Assembly (NCBI GenBank): GCA_025925615.1
Contig: JAICLN010000029.1
Coordinates: 1-18,705 of the forward strand
Length of the DNA: 18,705 nt
Reading direction: 5' to 3'
DNA from: Actinomycetospora sp.
GTDB taxonomy: Bacteria > Actinomycetota > Actinomycetes > Mycobacteriales > Pseudonocardiaceae
Shown one piece after another: positions 1-7,331 of this stretch. Position numbers and translations under genes: made by a program. Position 1 is the stretch's first letter. Each line of letters opens with the position of its first letter. The notes beneath the pieces are model-generated. The model did not search any database. It had not been told where the DNA came from and worked only from the letters and a program-made list of their open reading frames with translations.

Positions 1-1077
1 GATCAGGCGCAGAACACCTGCATCTTCTCGACCGAGTTCGCGATGAAGATGATGGGCGACGTCCAGGAATTCTTCGTCGCCGAGGGCGTGCGGAACTTCT
101 ACAGCGTCTCGATCAGCGGATACCACATCGCCGAGGCCGGGGCGAACCCCATCTCGCAGCTGGCCTTCACGCTGTCGAACGGGTTCACCTACGTCGAGTC
201 CTACCTCGCGCGCGGGATGGACATCGACGACTTCGCCCCGAACCTGTCGTTCTTCTTCTCCAACGGGATGGACGCCGAGTACTCGGTGATCGGCCGCGTC
301 GCGCGCCGGATCTGGGCGGTCGCGATGCGCGAGCGCTACGGCGCGAACGAGCGCTCGCAGAAGCTGAAGTACCACGTCCAGACGTCGGGGCGGTCCCTGC
401 ACGCGCAGGAGATGCAGTTCAACGACATCCGCACGACGCTGCAGGCGCTCTGCGCGCTCTACGACAACGCGAACTCGCTGCACACCAACGCGTACGACGA
501 GGCCGTCACGACGCCGTCGCAGGAATCGGTGCGCCGGGCGCTGGCCATCCAGCTGATCATCAACCGGGAATGGGGCCTGTCGCTCAACGAGAACCCGCTG
601 CAGGGCTCGTTCGTCATCGAGGAGCTCACCGACCTCGTCGAGGAGGCCGTGCTCGCCGAGTTCGACCGCATCGCCGAGCGCGGCGGCGTGCTGGGCGCCA
701 TGGAGACGGGCTACCAGCGCGGCAAGATCCAGGACGAGTCGATGCTCTACGAGGGCCGCAAGCACGACGGGACGCTGCCCATCATCGGCGTCAATACGTT
801 CCTGCCGCCGCCCGACGCCGAGGACCCGGAATCACACCAGGAGATCGAGCTCTCCCGCGCCACCGAGGAGGAGAAGTCCTCCCAGCTCGCGCGGCTCGAC
901 GACTTCCAGGCGCGGCACGCGAGCGAGTCCGCCGAGGCGATCCGGCGCCTGCAGGACGCCGCGACCGCCGGGGAGAACGTGTTCGCCGAGCTGATGAACG
1001 CGGCGCGGGTGTGCTCGCTCGGACAGCTCACCGAGGCGTTCTTCGAGGTGGGTGGGCAGTACCGGCGCTCGATGTAG
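1..1077 (+). CDS. icmF: Fused isobutyryl-CoA mutase (IcmF), C-terminal part, 5' end outside the window
   Basis: This is the last 358 residues of an adenosylcobalamin-dependent acyl-CoA mutase; the frame is open from base 1 and stops with TAG at 1075-1077. IcmF interconverts isobutyryl-CoA and n-butyryl-CoA (some members act on pivalyl-CoA) in the cytoplasm. The TIM-barrel signature [12 protein letters not shown] is seen, where the His aligns with the catalytic His of methylmalonyl-CoA mutase. [14 protein letters not shown] and LPIIGVNTF follow, then a charged helical tail ending in GGQYRRSM. The protein ends without a C-terminal B12 domain (no DxHxxG), which fits IcmF, whose B12 and G-protein domains are N-terminal, rather than methylmalonyl-CoA mutase. 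Full-length IcmF is about 1,070 residues, so roughly two thirds lies upstream. A separate IcmA large subunit is the main alternative. A strong hairpin follows the stop. Confidence 0.88.
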   Translation, partial: DQAQNTCIFSTEFAMKMMGDVQEFFVAEGVRNFYSVSISGYHIAEAGANPISQLAFTLSNGFTYVESYLARGMDIDDFAPNLSFFFSNGMDAEYSVIGRVARRIWAVAMRERYGANERSQKLKYHVQTSGRSLHAQEMQFNDIRTTLQALCALYDNANSLHTNAYDEAVTTPSQESVRRALAIQLIINREWGLSLNENPLQGSFVIEELTDLVEEAVLAEFDRIAERGGVLGAMETGYQRGKIQDESMLYEGRKHDGTLPIIGVNTFLPPPDAEDPESHQEIELSRATEEEKSSQLARLDDFQARHASESAEAIRRLQDAATAGENVFAELMNAARVCSLGQLTEAFFEVGGQYRRSM

Positions 1078-1096
1078 GTAGGTGGGCGGAGCCCTC

Positions 1097-1136
1097 GTGA
1101 GCACTTTCCGGGGCTATAACCCCGGAAAGTGCTCAC
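1097..1136 (+). terminator. Perfect 17-bp hairpin after icmF, probable terminator
   Basis: The arm gtgagcactttccgggg (1097-1113) is exactly complementary to 1120-1136, with a 6-base loop, ctataa. The pairing can extend outward by about three more pairs including one G-T. It begins 20 bases after the icmF stop. There is no T-run after the stem, which is common for actinobacterial terminators. The stem is symmetric and could act on both strands. A 23-base stretch overlapping its right arm and flank (1128-1150) recurs at 5362-5384 with two mismatches, so this may be one copy of a dispersed repeat family. Confidence 0.75.
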
Positions 1137-1241
1137 GGGCCGGAGGCACCGGTCTCCGTGTGCGGTTCGTCGGGTTCGGGTACTGCCCCGCGCCCCGATC
1201 ATGCCGGTCGGTGGCCCCACCGCGGACAGCGAGGAGGCCGG

Positions 1242-2171
1242 GTGCACCACACCGTCGACATGGTCCTGCCCGAGGCGAGCACCGACGAAGCCGTGACGGC
1301 GCTGCGGAAGATCGACGGGGTGCTCTCGCTGTCGGTCCAGTACGGCGCCGGTCTCGAGCCGCCCGGAGACGTCGTCACCGTGCACGCCCTCAACCGCTCG
1401 ATCGACGCCGTGCTCGAGGTGCCGTCGCAGGCCCAGCACCACGGCCCGGTCTCGGTCGCCACGAGCGGGATCGCGAGCCTCGTCGCCACCGCGGCCCAGC
1501 AGGCGATCGACGACGACGCCGACGAGTCGCCGTGGGAGGAGTTCGAGCGGGACCTGCGCCACCACGGCCGGCTCTCGGTGAACTACCTCGCCCTCATGGT
1601 GCTCGGTGGCGCGATCGGCGTCGCGGGGCTGCTCTCGCCCCCGGTCCCCCAGGCCCTCGCGCTCGCCGCGTCCGCCGTGCTCGCGCCGGCGTTCGAGCCC
1701 GTCGCCAAGCTCGGCGTGGCGCTCGTGCGCCGCAGCGGGTACGCGATCCGGCGCGCCCTGGTCTCCGTGGTGGTCGGCTACGTCCTGCTCATCGCCGGCG
1801 GGGCGCTCGCGTTCGTCGTGCTGCGCGCCCTCGGACTCGCCTCGACGAAGACACTCGCCAGCAGCGAGGGCATGCACATGATCATCGATCCCACGGCCGC
1901 GGACTGGCTGGTCGCCGCGGGCGGCGCGATCGCCGGCCTCGTGATCGTGACCTCCTTCCGCGAGGCGGTGCTGGCCGGTGCCCTCATCGCCCTCGCGCTG
2001 GTCCCGGCGGCCGGGGTGGCCGGGATCGGCATCGTCTCGGGAGACCTCGGGCTGATCTGGGAGGGTCTGCAGCGCCTGCTCGCGGACGCCGCGCTCGTGA
2101 TCGTGCTGGGCGGCGTCGTCGTGATCGCCAAGGACCGCCTCGTGCACCGGGGCCGCAAGCCCCTCATCTGA
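1242..2171 (+). CDS. DUF389 family integral membrane protein
   Basis: A 309-residue protein of the DUF389 family, whose function is not established. The first ~100 residues are soluble, with a beta-alpha-beta look (DEAVTALRKIDGVLSLSV). About six hydrophobic segments follow: SVNYLALMVLGGAIGVAGLL, a segment containing the family-like APAFEPVAKLG, VVVGYVLLIAGGALAFVVL, WLVAAGGAIAGLVIV, LAGALIALALVPAAGVAGI and ADAALVIVLGGVVVIA. It ends in a short basic tail. I chose GTG at 1242 because GAGGAGG lies just upstream (1231-1237, spacer 4). The frame is open back to an ATG at 1158, but that extension is Arg/Gly-rich and has no family resemblance; ATG 1260 is another option. It stands alone between the icmF hairpin and the SDR gene and is read in the same direction as both. 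Confidence 0.85.
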   Translation: MHHTVDMVLPEASTDEAVTALRKIDGVLSLSVQYGAGLEPPGDVVTVHALNRSIDAVLEVPSQAQHHGPVSVATSGIASLVATAAQQAIDDDADESPWEEFERDLRHHGRLSVNYLALMVLGGAIGVAGLLSPPVPQALALAASAVLAPAFEPVAKLGVALVRRSGYAIRRALVSVVVGYVLLIAGGALAFVVLRALGLASTKTLASSEGMHMIIDPTAADWLVAAGGAIAGLVIVTSFREAVLAGALIALALVPAAGVAGIGIVSGDLGLIWEGLQRLLADAALVIVLGGVVVIAKDRLVHRGRKPLI

Positions 2172-2180
2172 GATCGGTCG

Positions 2181-2186
2181 TACTGT
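2181..2186 (+). promoter_or_regulatory. Possible -10 element (TACTGT) for the SDR gene
   Basis: TACTGT fits the actinobacterial -10 pattern TAnnnT. It lies 29 bases before the SDR start codon, giving an expected leader of about 20 bases that contains the GGAG ribosome site (2207-2210). No convincing -35 box is seen, so this is a weak call. Confidence 0.25.
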
Positions 2187-2215
2187 CCCCCCGTCACCAA
2201 CGGCCGGGAGCGGAC

Positions 2216-3031
2216 ATGGCGGGACGGGTCGCGGGGAAGGTCGCGCTGATCACCGGGGCGGCACGCGGACAGGGGCGGGCCGACGCGGTGCGGCTCGCCG
2301 AGGAGGGCGCCGACGTCGTCGTGGTCGACGTCTGCGGCCCGTTGCCGGGGGTCGACTACGCGTCGGCCACGCCCGCCGAGCTCGACGAGACCGTGCGCGC
2401 CGTCGAGGCGACCGGTCGACGTGCGGTCGCCGGGCAGGTCGACGTCCGGGACCTCGACGGGATGCGGGCGGTGGTCGACGGGGCCGTCGAGCAGCTGGGG
2501 CGCCTCGACGTCGTCGTCGCCAACGCCGGTATCTGCATCCCGCGCCCGTGGCACCGGGTCACGCCGGAGATCTTCCGGGACACCCTCGACGTCAACGTCA
2601 CCGGTGTCTGGAACACGATCATGGTCGGCGCCCCGCACCTCGTCACCGCAGGCGGCGGCTCGGTGATCGTCATCAGTTCGGCCGCCGGGCTCAAGGTGCA
2701 GCCGTACATGGTCCCGTACACCACGAGCAAGTGGGCCGTCCGCGGGATGGCGAAGGCCTTCGCGGCGGAGCTCGCGCAGCACTCGATCCGCGTCAACAGC
2801 GTGCACCCCACCGGGGTGGCGACGGGGATGGGCGGCGCGGCGATGCAGGAGGCCCTCGGCGCGGCGATGGCCGAGAACCCCCGGCCGCGGGCCATGTTCA
2901 CCAACATGTTGCCGGTCGACGTCACCGCGCCCGAGGACATCGCGGACACCGTGCTGTTCCTCGCCTCGGACGAGTCCCGCTACGTCACCGCTCACGAGAT
3001 CGCCCCGGACGCCGGCGTCACGGAGTACTGA
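2216..3031 (+). CDS. Mycofactocin-coupled SDR family NAD(P)-dependent oxidoreductase
   Basis: A 271-residue short-chain dehydrogenase. Visible are the Gly-rich nucleotide motif TGAARGQG (residues 13-20), NAG (103-105), Ser154/155 and the catalytic pair Tyr168 and Lys172 (YTTSK). After the second beta strand there is an insert, VDVCGPLPGVDYASATPAEL, followed by ETVRAVEATGRR. This insert is typical of the subfamily linked to the peptide-derived cofactor mycofactocin, in which the nicotinamide cofactor is held tightly and re-oxidised by mycofactocin. The substrate is probably an alcohol or carveol-like compound but cannot be read from sequence. ATG at 2216 has GGAG five bases upstream. No mycofactocin biosynthesis gene (mftA-F) lies in the window. 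The gene ends 6 bases before the convergent acyltransferase gene. Confidence 0.87.
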   Translation: MAGRVAGKVALITGAARGQGRADAVRLAEEGADVVVVDVCGPLPGVDYASATPAELDETVRAVEATGRRAVAGQVDVRDLDGMRAVVDGAVEQLGRLDVVVANAGICIPRPWHRVTPEIFRDTLDVNVTGVWNTIMVGAPHLVTAGGGSVIVISSAAGLKVQPYMVPYTTSKWAVRGMAKAFAAELAQHSIRVNSVHPTGVATGMGGAAMQEALGAAMAENPRPRAMFTNMLPVDVTAPEDIADTVLFLASDESRYVTAHEIAPDAGVTEY

Positions 3032-3037
3032 CCGCCC

Positions 3038-4426
3038 TCACCGGAGCGCGCCGAGCGCCTCCTCGAGCGCGGCGGTGAAGCGGTCCACGCCCTCCTCCCC
3101 GCCGAGCACTGCGGTGTCGGCCCGCACGCCGAGCCGCACCTGGCCGGCGTAGCTCAGGATCGACACCCCGAGCGCGAGCTGCCCGGAGCACGGCACCCAG
3201 AACAGGGCGTCGCGCACCCGCACACCGGCGATGCGCAGCGCCGCGAGCGGCCCGGGGACGTTGGAGATGATCACCGTGGCGGAGTGCGCGTAGCGGGCGA
3301 CGAGGGCCTGCGTCCACGCCGGCCGGCCGTGCCCGGACCCGCCGATGCCGGCGAAGACGGCGAGCGCCTGGTTGGTCCGCTTGATCGTCCCCATCGTCGC
3401 GTGCATGCGCTCGATGCGGCGCCCGCGGTCCGGCTCGTCGGTCGGCAGCGGTGGCAGGACCAGGCCGAATTCGTTGCCGAGCTCGTCGGAGATCGGCCGG
3501 TCGAGCGGGCGCAGGTTGGTCGGCATGACCGCGCGGAGGCGCGGCACGTCGCCGCCGTCGGGCTCGAGGAACGTCCGCAGGGCCTCGGCGATCGCGGCGC
3601 ACAGCACGTCGTTGACGCTCGCCCCGTGCGGCTTGCCGGCCGCCTTCACCGTCTCCACCGGGATGCGCGAGGTCCAGCGCGCCGACTTCGCCGTCGACAG
3701 CTCGCCGGTCAGCGCCGAGTCGGCGTCGTGCGGCGGGCGGGCCAGCAGCCCGGCCGACGAGCGGACCGCCCGGCCCGTCGCGGCGAGCTCCGCGGCGCCC
3801 TCGGACGTGCCCGCGGCCCGCACCTTGCCCGCGAGGTCGCGGCCGCGGTCGCGCAGCTCCCGGCGCAGCAGACGCCAGTCGTGGACGCGGCGCGAGGGGC
3901 GCGGCGGCCGCGCGTACGCGGCCGGGGTGCCCTCGACGGCGTCGTCGTCGGACAGCGCCTGGAAGAGGTGGTTGAGCGCGACGCCGTCGCCGAGACCGTG
4001 GTGGATGGTGACGACGAGGGCCGTCCCGTCCCGGCCCGTTCCCCCGTCCGCGGTACCGCGATAGCCCGACACCACGTCCAGCGACCACCACGGGCGGTCG
4101 TCCGGCAGCGGGAACGCCATCAGCTCGCTGACGTGGCGGGCGAGGGCGGCGTCGTCACCGGGAGCCTCGAGGGCGACCGCGCGCACGTGCTCGTCCAGGT
4201 CGGGGTCGGCGTCGACCCAGCGGGCGGGGCCGAGCAGGCCGGTGGTCCACACCGGGCGCTGACGCAGGCCCGGATAGGCCGCGACCCAGCGTTCCCGCAC
4301 CCGCTCGCGCAGCAGGTCGACGTCCAGCGGGCCCTCGCAGAAGAGGATGCCGTGCACGGCCATCCGGTTGGTCTCCTGCTCGAGCTGCAGCCAGGCCGTG
4401 TCGATGCCCGATGCCCAGCGGTCCAT
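3038..4426 (-). CDS. Wax ester synthase/diacylglycerol acyltransferase family protein (WS/DGAT)
   Basis: A 462-residue WS/DGAT acyltransferase, which moves acyl groups from acyl-CoA to diacylglycerol or fatty alcohols to make storage lipid; some members have other acceptors. The active-site motif HHxxxDG is seen as HHGLGDG (residues 142-148). Further on are the family's conserved PTNLRP and NEFGLVLPPLP in the middle, and SNVPGP with a hydrophobic C-terminal half. The length is typical (about 450-480). The start is ATG at 4426 (MDRW) with GAGGGGG upstream; the frame is open much further upstream but that part is a shadow of the gene on the other strand. It diverges from the metal-receptor gene across 93 bases and converges tightly on the SDR gene. 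Confidence 0.88.
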   Translation of the reverse strand: MDRWASGIDTAWLQLEQETNRMAVHGILFCEGPLDVDLLRERVRERWVAAYPGLRQRPVWTTGLLGPARWVDADPDLDEHVRAVALEAPGDDAALARHVSELMAFPLPDDRPWWSLDVVSGYRGTADGGTGRDGTALVVTIHHGLGDGVALNHLFQALSDDDAVEGTPAAYARPPRPSRRVHDWRLLRRELRDRGRDLAGKVRAAGTSEGAAELAATGRAVRSSAGLLARPPHDADSALTGELSTAKSARWTSRIPVETVKAAGKPHGASVNDVLCAAIAEALRTFLEPDGGDVPRLRAVMPTNLRPLDRPISDELGNEFGLVLPPLPTDEPDRGRRIERMHATMGTIKRTNQALAVFAGIGGSGHGRPAWTQALVARYAHSATVIISNVPGPLAALRIAGVRVRDALFWVPCSGQLALGVSILSYAGQVRLGVRADTAVLGGEEGVDRFTAALEEALGALR

Positions 4427-4455
4427 CCGAACCCCCTCGAAAGTGTGAGGGACGC

Positions 4456-4461
4456 ACGGTA
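4456..4461 (-). promoter_or_regulatory. Possible -10 element (TACCGT) for the WS/DGAT gene
   Basis: Read on the minus strand this is TACCGT, matching TAnnnT. It lies 29 bases before the ATG, leaving room for a short leader with the GAGGGGG ribosome site. No clear -35 is visible. Confidence 0.25.
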
Positions 4462-4519
4462 CCGGGTGACATCGGCCATCGCGCTCCGCAGGGTCGGTGA
4501 TGCTGGCACCATCGGTGCC

Positions 4520-5341
4520 ATGGCCGAGCCAGCGACCGGGGAGTCCCGCGAGACCGTCCGCGACGACCTGGGGAACACGGTGCCGGTGCCGGCCCGCGTG
4601 CGGCGCGTGGTGAGCCTCGTCCCCTCGCTGACCGAGGCGATCGGGGTGACCGAGCCGGCCCTGCTCGTCGGGGTGACCGACTGGTGCACCCACCCGCTCG
4701 ACCTCGACGACGCCGGGTCCGCTCCCCCGGCGCGGGTGCGCGGCACGAAGAACCCGGACGTCGAGGCGATCGTCGCGCTCGCACCCGATCTCGTCGTCGC
4801 CAACGAGGAGGAGAACCGCCCCGCCGACCTGGACGCGCTCCGGGAGGCGGGCCTGGCGGTCTACGTCACCGACGTCCGCACCGTCGACGGGGCCTTCGCG
4901 AGCCTCGACGGGATGCTCGCCGCCTGCGGGCTGGAGCGTCCGGCGTGGCTCGAGGGCGCCGAGAAGGCGTGGGCCGACCTGCCCCGGGTCGCCGAGACCG
5001 AGCGGCGCACCGCGATCGTGCCGATCTGGCGCCGGCCGTGGATGGGCGTCGGGCGCGACACCTTCACCGGCGCGATCCTCGACCGCCTCGGGGTGGACAA
5101 CGCCCTCGCCGACGGCGGACCGGACGCGGAGCGCTACCCCCGCATCGACCTCGCCGATCTGCCGCCGCACGACCTCGTCGTCCTGCCCGACGAGCCCTAC
5201 GCCTTCACCGCCGACGACGGGCCCGAGGCGTTCGACGCCCCGAGCGCGCTGGTCAGCGGCCGCCTGCTCACCTGGTACGGCCCCAGCCTGCTCGAGGCGG
5301 CGGCGACGCTGCCCGGTGCGCTCCGTGCTCGTGCGCACTGA
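4520..5341 (+). CDS. Helical-backbone metal receptor (BtuF-like periplasmic-binding fold), apparently not exported
   Basis: A 273-residue protein with the Peripla_BP_2 fold used by substrate-binding proteins for vitamin B12, haem and ferric siderophores. Recognisable pieces are DDLGNTVPVPARVRRVVSLVPSLTEA split across residues 15-40, VGVTDWCTHP, GTKNPDVEAIVALAPDLVVA and EENRPADLDAL, with WYGPSLLEAA near the end. The start at ATG 4520 gives no signal peptide and no lipobox Cys. The in-frame sequence upstream is not signal-like either, so the protein as encoded should stay in the cytoplasm. No ABC permease or ATPase is nearby. No clear ribosome site precedes the ATG, so the transcript may be leaderless. 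The ligand is unknown; cobalamin or a chelated metal is possible by fold only. Confidence 0.78.
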   Translation: MAEPATGESRETVRDDLGNTVPVPARVRRVVSLVPSLTEAIGVTEPALLVGVTDWCTHPLDLDDAGSAPPARVRGTKNPDVEAIVALAPDLVVANEEENRPADLDALREAGLAVYVTDVRTVDGAFASLDGMLAACGLERPAWLEGAEKAWADLPRVAETERRTAIVPIWRRPWMGVGRDTFTGAILDRLGVDNALADGGPDAERYPRIDLADLPPHDLVVLPDEPYAFTADDGPEAFDAPSALVSGRLLTWYGPSLLEAAATLPGALRARAH

Positions 5342-5361
5342 TCCGCCCCATGACACGGATG

Positions 5362-5384
5362 AGTGCTCACGAGCCGCAGGCACC
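5362..5384. repeat. Partial second copy of the post-icmF hairpin flank
   Basis: Bases 5362-5384 match 1128-1150 at 21 of 23 positions (shared blocks agtgctcacg, gccg and aggcacc). Here the complementary arm is missing, so no long hairpin forms. It lies exactly between the stop codons of the convergent metal-receptor and SDR genes, an intergenic 3' position like that of the first copy. Confidence 0.5.
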
Positions 5385-6145
5385 TACGACGTCAGGAGCC
5401 CACCCTCCACCGGCAGCGTCACGCCGGTGACGTAGGACCCGGCGTCCGAGCACAGGAAGATCAGCGCCGCCGCGAGCTCGTCCGGGTCGCCGATCCGGCC
5501 GGCGAGCACCCGCGGGAGCTGCGTCTCGAGGTAGCCCTCCTGGTAGGAGTCGGTCATCTCCGAGGTGAAGAAGCCGGGCGCGAGCGCGTTGACCCGGATC
5601 CCCTTGCGCGGGGTCCACTGCTGGGCGAGGTCGCGGGTGAGCCCGATGAGGCCGGCCTTCGACGCGGAGTACGCGGCTTGCGGCAGACCCGCCGTCGTGA
5701 GCCCGAGGACGCTCGAGATGTTGACGATGGAGCTGCCCGGCGCCATCACCTTCGCCGCGGCCTGCGCCATCCAGTAGGCCCCGTTGAGGTTGGTGTCGAT
5801 CACCTCGCGGAACTGCTCCGCGGTCTCGCGGGTGGCGGGCACGGCCGTACCGACCCCGGCGTTGTTGACCAGGACGTCGACGTGGTCGAACTCGGTCATC
5901 GCGGCGTCGACGAGGGTCTGGCAGTCCTCGGGCACGGCGACGTCGGTGCGCACGGCCACGGCCCGCCGGCCCAGCTCCTCGACGGCCGCGCGGGTCTCGT
6001 CGAGCTTCTCGACCCGGCGGGCGCCGAGCACGACATCGGCCCCGGCCTCGGCCAGCGTGCGTGCGAAGACGGCGCCGAGCCCGGAGGAGGCGCCGGTGAC
6101 GACCGCCACGCGGTCGTCGAGACGGAAGCGATCGAGAATGCCCAC
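5384..6145 (-). CDS. Classical SDR family oxidoreductase
   Basis: A 253-residue short-chain dehydrogenase/reductase of the classical, FabG-like type. The NAD(P) motif TGASSGLG is at residues 17-24, NNAG at 94-97, Ser144/145 in NISS, and the catalytic Tyr159 and Lys163 in YSASK; PVEGG lies near the C-terminus. Arg43/Arg44 after the second strand (GARR) suggest NADP(H) preference. The substrate is unknown. The start is GTG at 6145, 10 bases after the glutaminase stop, so both genes are probably co-transcribed; the ribosome site is weak. No functional link with glutaminase is obvious. The stop falls at the edge of the short repeat at 5362-5384. Confidence 0.87.
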   Translation of the reverse strand: MGILDRFRLDDRVAVVTGASSGLGAVFARTLAEAGADVVLGARRVEKLDETRAAVEELGRRAVAVRTDVAVPEDCQTLVDAAMTEFDHVDVLVNNAGVGTAVPATRETAEQFREVIDTNLNGAYWMAQAAAKVMAPGSSIVNISSVLGLTTAGLPQAAYSASKAGLIGLTRDLAQQWTPRKGIRVNALAPGFFTSEMTDSYQEGYLETQLPRVLAGRIGDPDELAAALIFLCSDAGSYVTGVTLPVEGGLLTS

Positions 6146-6155
6146 GCCGGGCAGC

Positions 6156-7268
6156 CTAGGACTGCGCCTCGACGACGACGGGCACCGCGGTCCCGTCGGC
6201 GCCGTCGACGGCGTCCTCGTCCCGCGGATCGGGGTCCAGCGCGCCCGGCTCCGGCTCCGGCTCGGGCTCGGGCCAGACCCGCCCGCCGAGGCGCCCGAGC
6301 TGCGTCTCGCCCGGGTCGGCGAAGATGTGCAGCCCGAAGCGGTCGGAGAGCTCTCGGCACACGTTGACCCCGCGCACCGAGTTGCCGTGCACGTCGAGAC
6401 CCGGCGAGAACACCCCGAGCCCGACCTGGTTGGGGATCGCCGCGAGGATTCCGCCGGAGACCCCGCTCTTGGCCGGGATGCCGACGTCGTTGGCCCACTG
6501 GCCCGCGGCGTCGTACATCCCGCAGGTGAACATCACGCCGATCACGTCGCGCACGTAGGTCCGGGGCATCGCCCGCTCATCGGTGCGCGGGTTCAGCCCG
6601 CCGTGGGCGAGCGTCGCGGCCGCCACCGAGAGCTCCGCCGTCGTCACCATCACCGAGCAGGCCGAGAGGTAGACGGTCAGGATCTCGGAGACCTCGCCGA
6701 CGAGCATCCCCAGGGAACGCATGTAGTAGCTGATGCCGAGGTTGCGGTCGGCGTCGGCGAGCTGGGACTCGAGCAGTTCCTGGTCCACCTCGAGGTCCGG
6801 GTTGCCGGTGTAGAGCCGCATCCGCTCCAGCAGCCGCCCGACCTTCTCGTCCGCGTCCGCGCCGCCGACGATGTCCGCGGCGACGAGGGCGCCGGCGTTG
6901 ACCATCGGGTTGTGCGGTCGGCGGTTGACCTCGTCGAAGGCCAGGGAGTTGAACGGGTCGCCCGAGGGCTCGACGCCGACCCGCGTCATCGTCGCCTCGC
7001 GCCCGTTGTCCTCGAGCGCCAGCGCGTAGGTGAACACCTTGGAGATCGACTGGAGCGGGAACCGGTGGTCCCAGTCGCCGACGGTCCACTGGGTGCCGTC
7101 GACGTGCGTCCCGGCCAGCGCGAACAGGTCGCGCTGGGTGATCGCCTCCGGCGGGTGGTAGGTGACGACGTCGGCCGTGCCCATCCGCGCCTGGCGTTCC
7201 AGCAGCTGTTCGAGCTGCTCGTGCGCGCGACGAATCTCCTGCTCGGTGAGGGTCTCTTCCCAGGCCAC
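6156..7268 (-). CDS. glsA: Glutaminase A with an acidic Pro-Glu C-terminal tail
   Basis: A 370-residue serine-type glutaminase (beta-lactamase-like fold) that hydrolyses L-glutamine to glutamate and ammonia in the cytoplasm. The nucleophile motif SxxK is seen as QSISK (Ser74, Lys77). Also present are NPMVNAGA (120-127), the Tyr-bearing SYYMRSLGM, and KSGVSGG toward the C-terminus. The enzyme normally ends near 305-330 residues. Here a tail of about 42 residues follows, starting with four Pro-Glu pairs and continuing with many Asp residues, most likely disordered. GTG at 7268 is chosen because homology begins soon after; a GTG seven codons upstream is possible. It diverges from the LLM gene over 63 bases and leads into the SDR gene. 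glsA is used in the family sense. Confidence 0.88.
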   Translation of the reverse strand: MAWEETLTEQEIRRAHEQLEQLLERQARMGTADVVTYHPPEAITQRDLFALAGTHVDGTQWTVGDWDHRFPLQSISKVFTYALALEDNGREATMTRVGVEPSGDPFNSLAFDEVNRRPHNPMVNAGALVAADIVGGADADEKVGRLLERMRLYTGNPDLEVDQELLESQLADADRNLGISYYMRSLGMLVGEVSEILTVYLSACSVMVTTAELSVAAATLAHGGLNPRTDERAMPRTYVRDVIGVMFTCGMYDAAGQWANDVGIPAKSGVSGGILAAIPNQVGLGVFSPGLDVHGNSVRGVNVCRELSDRFGLHIFADPGETQLGRLGGRVWPEPEPEPEPGALDPDPRDEDAVDGADGTAVPVVVEAQS

Positions 7269-7300
7269 GCGCGCATGATGGACCACGCGGGGCCGGTGTG

Positions 7301-7320
7301 TCCCCCTGCTCTCCGGGGGA
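7301..7320 (+). promoter_or_regulatory. Small hairpin that pairs the ribosome site of the LLM gene
   Basis: tccccc (7301-7306) can pair with ggggga (7315-7320), the only Shine-Dalgarno-like stretch before the GTG at 7332, with an 8-base loop. If the transcript begins upstream of 7301, this could hold translation down. The stem is only six pairs and may be chance in GC-rich DNA. Confidence 0.2.
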
Positions 7321-7331
7321 ACCCACCCGGC

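Noticed and set aside
1158..1241. N-terminal extension of the DUF389 gene from ATG 1158
   Set aside because: The extension is Arg/Gly/Pro-rich and unlike the family, and a strong GAGGAGG lies directly before GTG 1242.
3284..4519. Long open frame on + across the acyltransferase gene
   Set aside because: It is the antisense shadow of the WS/DGAT gene: Arg/Gly/Val-rich, with no motif. The real metal-receptor start is at 4520.
5784..7331. Long + frame upstream of the LLM gene
   Set aside because: It is the reverse of the SDR and glutaminase genes, with shadow composition; LLM homology begins at about 7332.
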